The notes under the pieces: model-generated
The model's input: the letters and a program-made list of their open reading frames with translations, nothing else
Database searches by the model: none
What the model was told of the DNA's origin: nothing
Made by a program: the position numbers and the translations under genes
In this document: one piece after another, positions 6,818-7,219 of the stretch
Layout of the letters: every line of letters starts with the position of its first letter
Position numbering within the stretch: position 1 is the first letter of the stretch
NCBI GenBank assembly: GCA_964395045.1
Contig: CAYNBE010000190.1
Span: 1-7,219, forward strand
Reading direction: 5' to 3'
Origin: UBA1413 sp964395045
Lineage (GTDB): Bacteria; Bacteroidota; Bacteroidia; Bacteroidales; Prolixibacteraceae
Length of the DNA: 7,219 nucleotides

Positions 6818-6944
6818 GTGTTTATTGCAACTTGGATGAAAATATAAGGTCTGAATATTTGTAAATGTCTTTTCCTCGTAGTGGCAGGGACCCATGGACG
6901 GGGAATGTTACGATGTTTTTTTCTTATTGGAACAGTTCTGTATA

Positions 6945-7019
6945 AATCAGAAATCAGAATTCACGAATCACGAATGTTTTTATTTCTGATTATCGATTTT
7001 TGATTATTGATTTCTGATT
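6945..7019. repeat. 12-bp perfect inverted repeat
   Basis: AATCAGAAATCA (6945-6956) is the exact reverse complement of TGATTTCTGATT (7008-7019), with 51 bases between. The intervening sequence holds further imperfect inverted matches of the same words (ATTTCTGATTATCGATTTTT at 6982-7001 against the left side), so a long imperfect cruciform or RNA stem is possible. It encloses the right copy of the dispersed 38-bp repeat. Confidence 0.8.
6953..6990 (+). repeat. Dispersed 38-bp repeat, right copy
   Basis: It begins ATCAGAATTCACGAATCACG and matches 5168-5205 at 34 of 38 positions in direct orientation. It lies about 135 bases upstream of the start of the AbiEii partner gene, on the far side of the module from the left copy. 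Confidence 0.75.
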
Positions 7020-7045
7020 GGAACGCATTTGATAAATCAGAATTC

Positions 7046-7083
7046 TTTTGACCGACGAAGCTTCAGCGAAGGCGGTAGAATTC
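7046..7083. mobile_element. 32-bp insert in a repeat, with 6-bp duplication (GAATTC)
   Basis: GAATTC at 7040-7045 and again at 7078-7083 flanks 32 bases that are G/C-richer than the surroundings and contain ACCG...CGGT ends (7051-7054, 7073-7076) and an inner palindrome GAAGCTTC (7057-7064). Removing 7046-7083 joins 7036-7045 to 7084-7097 and recreates the dispersed repeat, matching 5168-5191 at 22 of 24 positions. This is what a tiny nonautonomous insertion with a 6-bp target duplication would leave. No transposase is present, and GAATTC is itself a palindrome, so other origins remain possible. Confidence 0.5.
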
Positions 7084-7130
7084 AGAAATCACAAATCGGG
7101 TACAAGATTTGAGATAATTGTGATTTCTGA
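7081..7130. repeat. Inverted repeat near the YafQ-like gene end
   Basis: TCAGAAATCACAAT-like sequence at 7082-7095 pairs with ATTGTGATTTCTGA at 7117-7130; 13 of 14 positions are complementary, with a loop of about 21 bases. It lies 10 bases past the stop codon of the YafQ-like gene on the minus strand, so it could act as an mRNA-end hairpin for that gene, but no clear T-run follows. Confidence 0.6.
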
Positions 7131-7140
7131 TATTGTAAGA

Positions 7141-7219
7141 CTAAAATAAGTCAGCATGGGTGCCGGTACGGGTCAGAAATATTCTATTGTTCTCTTTTCT
7201 CCATATGATTAACCAATCC
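7141..7219 (-). CDS. YafQ/RelE-type mRNA interferase toxin, C-terminal end (partial)
   Basis: The minus strand reads 25 residues from the window edge to a TAG at 7143-7141, beginning D-W-L-I-I-W and ending RTGTHADLF. This is the C-terminus of the YafQ family (RelE superfamily), ribosome-dependent endoribonucleases that cut mRNA and are neutralised by a DinJ/RelB-type antitoxin. The distance from DW to RTGTH equals that in E. coli YafQ as I recall it, so the residues corresponding to its Asp67, Trp68, Arg83 and catalytic His87 are all present. The rest of the toxin and the expected antitoxin gene lie beyond the right edge. The end looks intact, with no frameshift in the visible part. The assignment is confident for the family; activity depends on the unseen N-terminal two thirds. 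Confidence 0.88.
   Translation of the reverse strand, partial: DWLIIWRKENNRIFLTRTGTHADLF

Larger units (their letters stand above)
6818..7140. other. Repeat-rich intergenic region between two toxin modules
   Basis: About 320 bases with no credible gene. The A/T-rich sequence is built from variants of AATCAG, GAATTC and CACGAATC in both orientations, giving several stem-loops. A loose unit of about 90 bases beginning TTGGAAC and continuing to ATAAATCAGAA occurs twice (near 6928 and 7018). The promoter of the partner/AbiEii operon should lie near 6820-6900, but only a weak -7-like box was found. Confidence 0.7.

Noticed and set aside
6818..6895. N-terminal extension of the AbiEii partner from the ATG at 6895
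   Set aside because: The extra 26 residues are Cys/His-rich and unlike the family; the ATG at 6817 gives a normal length and N-terminus.

Overview
The window looks like a chromosomal segment of a Bacteroidota bacterium, probably Bacteroidales-like; the exact lineage cannot be fixed from this sequence. The clues are a fused polysaccharide co-polymerase/tyrosine kinase of the type common in that phylum, A/T-rich leaders without clear Shine-Dalgarno sequences, an exact match to the Bacteroidota -7 promoter consensus (TAnnTTTG) before the kinase gene, an AbiEii-type toxin paired with a small partner of a kind I associate with that phylum, and intergenic regions full of short tandem repeats and hairpins.

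Layout. Positions 1-2578 (minus strand) are the promoter-proximal end of a surface-polysaccharide operon: a Wzx-type flippase, then an EpsG/Wzy-type polymerase 10 bp downstream, then possibly the first codons of a third gene running off the left edge. Divergent from it, 2807-5134 (plus strand) encodes a Wzz/GNVR-domain co-polymerase fused to a BY-type tyrosine kinase. Its kinase part lacks some canonical residues. Positions 5135-5937 hold no credible gene. They are a patchwork of a 7-bp tandem array, two 8-bp tandem arrays each leading into the same 84-bp module (80/84 identical), a degenerate third copy, and a GC-rich double hairpin. Positions 5938-6817 (minus strand) form a two-gene toxin-antitoxin-like unit: a small partner gene overlapping an AbiEii/DUF1814 nucleotidyltransferase by 20 bp. 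Positions 6818-7140 are again repeat-rich, with inverted repeats and a repeat unit interrupted by a 32-bp insert between two GAATTC copies. The last 79 bases encode the C-terminus of a YafQ/RelE-type mRNA interferase on the minus strand, whose start lies outside the window.

How the genes fit together. The flippase would move lipid-linked repeat units across the inner membrane, the EpsG/Wzy protein would polymerise them, and the Wzc-like protein would control chain length and export. The right half looks like an accessory zone where two toxin modules and repeat debris have accumulated beside the polysaccharide locus. A related 38-bp direct repeat occurs on both sides of the AbiEii module. I see no obviously new large system. 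The most distinctive items are the noncanonical kinase motifs, the AbiEii pair without an AbiEi-type antitoxin, and the repeat architecture.
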